A stretch of 64,000 nucleotides of DNA from Flavobacterium akiainvivens (GTDB taxonomy: Bacteria > Bacteroidota > Bacteroidia > Flavobacteriales > Flavobacteriaceae): contig NZ_LIYD01000005.1 of NCBI RefSeq assembly GCF_001278115.1, positions 3,490,916 to 3,554,915 on the forward strand, in the 5' to 3' direction. How positions within the stretch are numbered: the first letter of the stretch is position 1; every line of letters starts with the position of its first letter. Of this stretch, positions 61,050 to 64,000 are shown one piece after another. The notes below the pieces were generated by a model. The model saw nothing but the letters and a program-made list of their open reading frames with translations, was not told where the DNA came from and ran no database searches. Made by a program: the position numbers and the translations under genes.

Positions 61050-62501
61050 ATGAACGTATCTTTAATACTTGTTATTTTATTATTTGGGGCACTTGCCACC
61101 TGGTATTCGGGTGACAAATGGGCATCTAAAGTGGCGCTTGCTTTCAGTACGGTGGCATTTGGGGTTACAGCATTTTTAACCTACCGCTTTTTTACGGTAG
61201 ATAACCCAACTGTAACGCTTAGTTTTTCTAAAATGTGGATTGCAAACCCGCGTGTGGTATTGTTCTTTAAGGCCGATGGCTTAAGCCTGGCTATGGCATT
61301 GCTTACAACGGCGCTTACGCCCATAATTATACTTACATCGTTTGCTAACCTGTTTCCGCGTAAAGCGTCTTTCTACGGGCTTATACTGTTTATGGCCTTT
61401 GCCATGGCGGGTACGTTTTTAAGCGAAGACGGTTTCCTGTATTATATTTTCTGGGAGCTTTCGCTTATCCCAATCTACTTCATAGCCCTTATGTGGGGCG
61501 GTGGCGATGCCGAAGAGCGTAAAAAAGCGGTAGTTAAATTCTTTATCTACACCTTTGCAGGTTCGCTCTTTATGCTGTTGGCGTTTATTTACATTTACCA
61601 GAGAACAGGCTCGTTCCTGGCGTTTAACCTGTACAATGCCCGCCTTAACGAAACAGAGGAGATGCTTATATTCCTGGCATTCTTCCTGGCTTATGCTATT
61701 AAAATTCCTATTATACCTTTCCATACATGGCAGGCAAATGTGTACCAAAAAGCCCCGGCTGCCGGTACCATGCTGTTATCGGGTATTATGCTTAAAATGG
61801 CGCTTTTCAGTATCATTAAGTGGCAGCTGCCTATAGCCCCGCATTTTGCAGAGAAATATAAATACATATTTATTGCCCTTTGTGTTGCCGGTGTTATATA
61901 TGGTTCTATACTGGCGCTTAAGCAAACCAACCTTAAAAAGCTACTTGCTTATTCGTCATTGGCACACGTTGGCCTTGTTGCCGCAGGTGCTTATACCATG
62001 ACGCTTGATGGTTTCCGTGGTGCTGTACTTCAAATGCTGGCGCACGGCTTTGTAGTGGTAGGCCTTTTCTTTGCTGCCGAAATTATAGAGCGCAGGTTTG
62101 CTACCCAGGAAATTGCCGATATGGGAGGTATCCGTCTAAAAACGCCGGTGTTCTCATCTATGTTCATGATACTGGTACTGGCATCGGTAGCGCTGCCTTC
62201 TACTTTTAACTTTGTGGGAGAATTTGAGCTGCTGTACAGCCTTGCACAGGCTAATATATGGATGGCCGTTGTTGGCGGTCTTACCATTATATTGGGTGCA
62301 TTTTATATGCTTAGGATGTTCCAGCAGGTAATGCTGGGCGACGGTACCCGTGCCTTTGCCGATGTTACCGTTATCGAAGGTGTTGCATTTGTGCTTATCA
62401 TTGCCGTACTGCTGTTCTTTGGTGTATATCCTAAGCCGTTGGTAGAGCTTGTTACGCCAACGCTTAATGAATTATTGACTTACATAAAACAACTACGTTA
62501 A
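61050..62501 (+). CDS. nuoM: NADH-quinone oxidoreductase subunit M
   Basis: 483 residues; antiporter-like. FWELSLIPIYFIALMWGGGD (key Glu), KIPIIPFHTWQANVYQKAPA, and KKLLAYSSLAHVGLVAAGAY. Membrane arm subunit between NuoL and NuoN. 9 bp behind nuoL, 1 bp before nuoN. Confidence 0.98.
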   Translation: MNVSLILVILLFGALATWYSGDKWASKVALAFSTVAFGVTAFLTYRFFTVDNPTVTLSFSKMWIANPRVVLFFKADGLSLAMALLTTALTPIIILTSFANLFPRKASFYGLILFMAFAMAGTFLSEDGFLYYIFWELSLIPIYFIALMWGGGDAEERKKAVVKFFIYTFAGSLFMLLAFIYIYQRTGSFLAFNLYNARLNETEEMLIFLAFFLAYAIKIPIIPFHTWQANVYQKAPAAGTMLLSGIMLKMALFSIIKWQLPIAPHFAEKYKYIFIALCVAGVIYGSILALKQTNLKKLLAYSSLAHVGLVAAGAYTMTLDGFRGAVLQMLAHGFVVVGLFFAAEIIERRFATQEIADMGGIRLKTPVFSSMFMILVLASVALPSTFNFVGEFELLYSLAQANIWMAVVGGLTIILGAFYMLRMFQQVMLGDGTRAFADVTVIEGVAFVLIIAVLLFFGVYPKPLVELVTPTLNELLTYIKQLR

Positions 62502-62502
62502 G

Positions 62503-63993
62503 ATGGAGATATTAATAGCTATTGCGGGGCTGGGTATTATATGCCTTATAGCTGAAATTTTTAACGCAAGAAAAGCCATTGTGCCCATAAGCATTGTGGG
62601 GCTTATTGCCGTATTGGTGTATACCGTGGGCAGATGTCTTAAAGGTGGAAAAGAATTTATAAGCGGCCTTGCTATGGACGGCAAAGGATATTTTAATATG
62701 CTTGTAAGCGATAAATATTCGCTTGCCTTCTCGTCGTTGTTTATACTGCTGGCTATATTTTTAATAGCGCTAAGCCCTGATTTTCATAAAAACCACAAAC
62801 CAAAGCTGTCAGACTTTGTAGCAACCAAGCTGTTTTTGCTTACAGGGGCTATTGCCATGGTGGCTTTTGGCAACCTTTCTATGTTCTTTTTAGGTATAGA
62901 GGTGCTTTCTATATCGCTGTATGTACTTGCAGCCAGCGAACCTAAGAATTTAAAGAGTAACGAGGCCGGTATGAAGTACTTCCTTATGGGAGCATTTGCA
63001 TCGGGTCTTATACTGTTTGGTATAGCGCTTATATATGGTGCTACGGGTAGTTTTGATACGGCTGTTATACAAACAAAGGCGCTTTCGCCTGATTTGCCTA
63101 AATGGTTCAGCATTGGTTTTGTGCTGCTAAGCATAGGCCTGCTGTTTAAAATTGCAGCTGTGCCGTTCCACTTCTGGGCTCCTGATGTTTATGAAGGTTC
63201 TCCGGCGCTTACCACTGCAACCATGAGCACACTGGCCAAAGTAGCTGCCATAGCGGCATTCTTTAAGCTTGCTTATGCATTAAACCCTGTGCTTTCGGGC
63301 AGGTTTATTACCATAATAAATGTTGTAGCCATAGCCTCTATGCTAATAGGTAACCTTGTGGCGCTTAAGCAAACCAATGTTAAGCGTATGCTTGCCTTTT
63401 CGGGTATATCTCATGCGGGTTATATGCTGCTTATATTCCAGCTGCACGGCCTTACGGCAGCACAAAGCAACCTGTTCTTTTATGCTGTAGCCTATTCTAT
63501 AGCAGGTATTGCAGCGTTTGCAGTAGTGCTTAGCGTTTGTGGTAATAAAGGAGACGAGCAGATATTTAACTTTAACGGCCTGGGTAAAACCAATCCGGTG
63601 CTTGCACTAGTGCTTACCTGTGCATTACTTTCTATGGCGGGTATACCGGTATTTGCAGGTTTCTTTGCCAAGTTTAACCTGTTTAGCCAAGTGCTTTCTA
63701 AAGGTATGAATTCGCCATCGGCCCAAGGTATTATAACAGCACTAATACTGGTTATTGCTGCGGTTGTAAGCTCAATTATAAGCGTAGGGTATTACTTTAA
63801 GCTTATTATTGCCATGTACAGCAAAGAGCCTAATGAAGACAGCCAGCCGCTTGTTGTGCCGTTTGCATACAAAGCAGTTGCAATTGTAAGCTTTGTATTA
63901 ATTATAGCTATAGGTTTATGGCCAGATCTGGCTTCAAGCCTTATACGCCGCACGGTGCTTGTAGAAAATATGATTAAAAACAAAATAATATAA
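62503..63993 (+). CDS. nuoN: NADH-quinone oxidoreductase subunit N
   Basis: 496 residues, complete, ending 7 bp before the window edge. FFLGIEVLSISLYVLAAS (Glu), AAVPFHFWAPDVYEGSPALT, and KRMLAFSGISHAGYMLLIFQ. With it all 14 standard complex I subunits are present in canonical order. Whether more genes follow cannot be seen. Confidence 0.98.
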   Translation: MEILIAIAGLGIICLIAEIFNARKAIVPISIVGLIAVLVYTVGRCLKGGKEFISGLAMDGKGYFNMLVSDKYSLAFSSLFILLAIFLIALSPDFHKNHKPKLSDFVATKLFLLTGAIAMVAFGNLSMFFLGIEVLSISLYVLAASEPKNLKSNEAGMKYFLMGAFASGLILFGIALIYGATGSFDTAVIQTKALSPDLPKWFSIGFVLLSIGLLFKIAAVPFHFWAPDVYEGSPALTTATMSTLAKVAAIAAFFKLAYALNPVLSGRFITIINVVAIASMLIGNLVALKQTNVKRMLAFSGISHAGYMLLIFQLHGLTAAQSNLFFYAVAYSIAGIAAFAVVLSVCGNKGDEQIFNFNGLGKTNPVLALVLTCALLSMAGIPVFAGFFAKFNLFSQVLSKGMNSPSAQGIITALILVIAAVVSSIISVGYYFKLIIAMYSKEPNEDSQPLVVPFAYKAVAIVSFVLIIAIGLWPDLASSLIRRTVLVENMIKNKII

Positions 63994-64000
63994 AAAAAAG

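Overview
The window looks like chromosome of a Bacteroidota bacterium, most likely a Flavobacteriaceae member. The evidence is: a type IX secretion (T9SS) C-terminal sorting domain on a giant surface protein, a TonB-dependent receptor paired with a lipoprotein, many small secreted beta-barrel proteins, the gene order accC-accB-fabH-rpmF-DUF177-pdxA, weak ribosome binding sites, and promoters of the flavobacterial form TTG-N17..22-TAnnTTTG. No rRNA, tRNA, CRISPR array, integrase or transposase was seen. The content is mostly ordinary housekeeping and envelope genes.

Layout. 1-1982 (-): 5' part of a large secreted adhesin-like gene that runs off the left edge. 2144-8301 (-): small secreted proteins, then the fatty acid/ribosomal block (accC, accB, fabH, rpmF, DUF177) and pdxA, with ribE divergent. 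8945-19071: a mixed block with a cytochrome c peroxidase lipoprotein, a short-chain dehydrogenase, a 2'-5' RNA ligase-like protein, a giant AsmA-like envelope protein, an exported C1 peptidase and an S9 peptidase. 19218-25465 (+, one - gene): a dicarboxylate/amino acid symporter gene broken by a one-base frameshift, a DedA protein, an FAD oxidoreductase, a Gly/Cys-rich tailed membrane protein (-), MtgA and an LpxR-like deacylase. 25563-32389 (-): twin small membrane proteins, prolyl oligopeptidase, DoxX, and a probable metal-uptake set (lipoprotein, TonB receptor, His-rich protein). 32545-35656 (+): MFS transporter, yellow/royal-jelly-like protein, beta-barrel. 35720-44993: two AraC regulators, a 2063-residue T9SS surface protein and an SDR. 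45167-50491: MORN protein, TlpA-like thioredoxin, aspS, twin beta-barrels and a cold-shock protein. 50784-63993 (+): a complete 14-gene complex I operon, nuoA to nuoN.

The most unusual signal is not a gene. At least seven gaps between genes hold short arrays of degenerate 7-base words. Each site has its own word (for example TTTRTRG, CAACYMC, TTTTAAA, TGACTTT). They often begin within a few bases of a stop codon and are often arranged as inverted pairs that could fold. Related arrays with 6/7-base and 9-base periods occur at two more sites. I know of no described function for them. Two further repeat types (a CCCCC/GGGGG element between nuoF and nuoG, and a nested palindrome after the MFS gene) look like dispersed repeats of this lineage.

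Other points worth checking are: the frameshifted symporter with a TTG start, a duplicated ~225-residue unrecognised domain in the giant surface protein, a candidate metal-responsive operator (two TTGCAA motifs 11 bp apart) before the His-rich protein, two SDR genes that share both promoter core and 3' flanking motif, and a NuoG that keeps only the iron-sulfur part.
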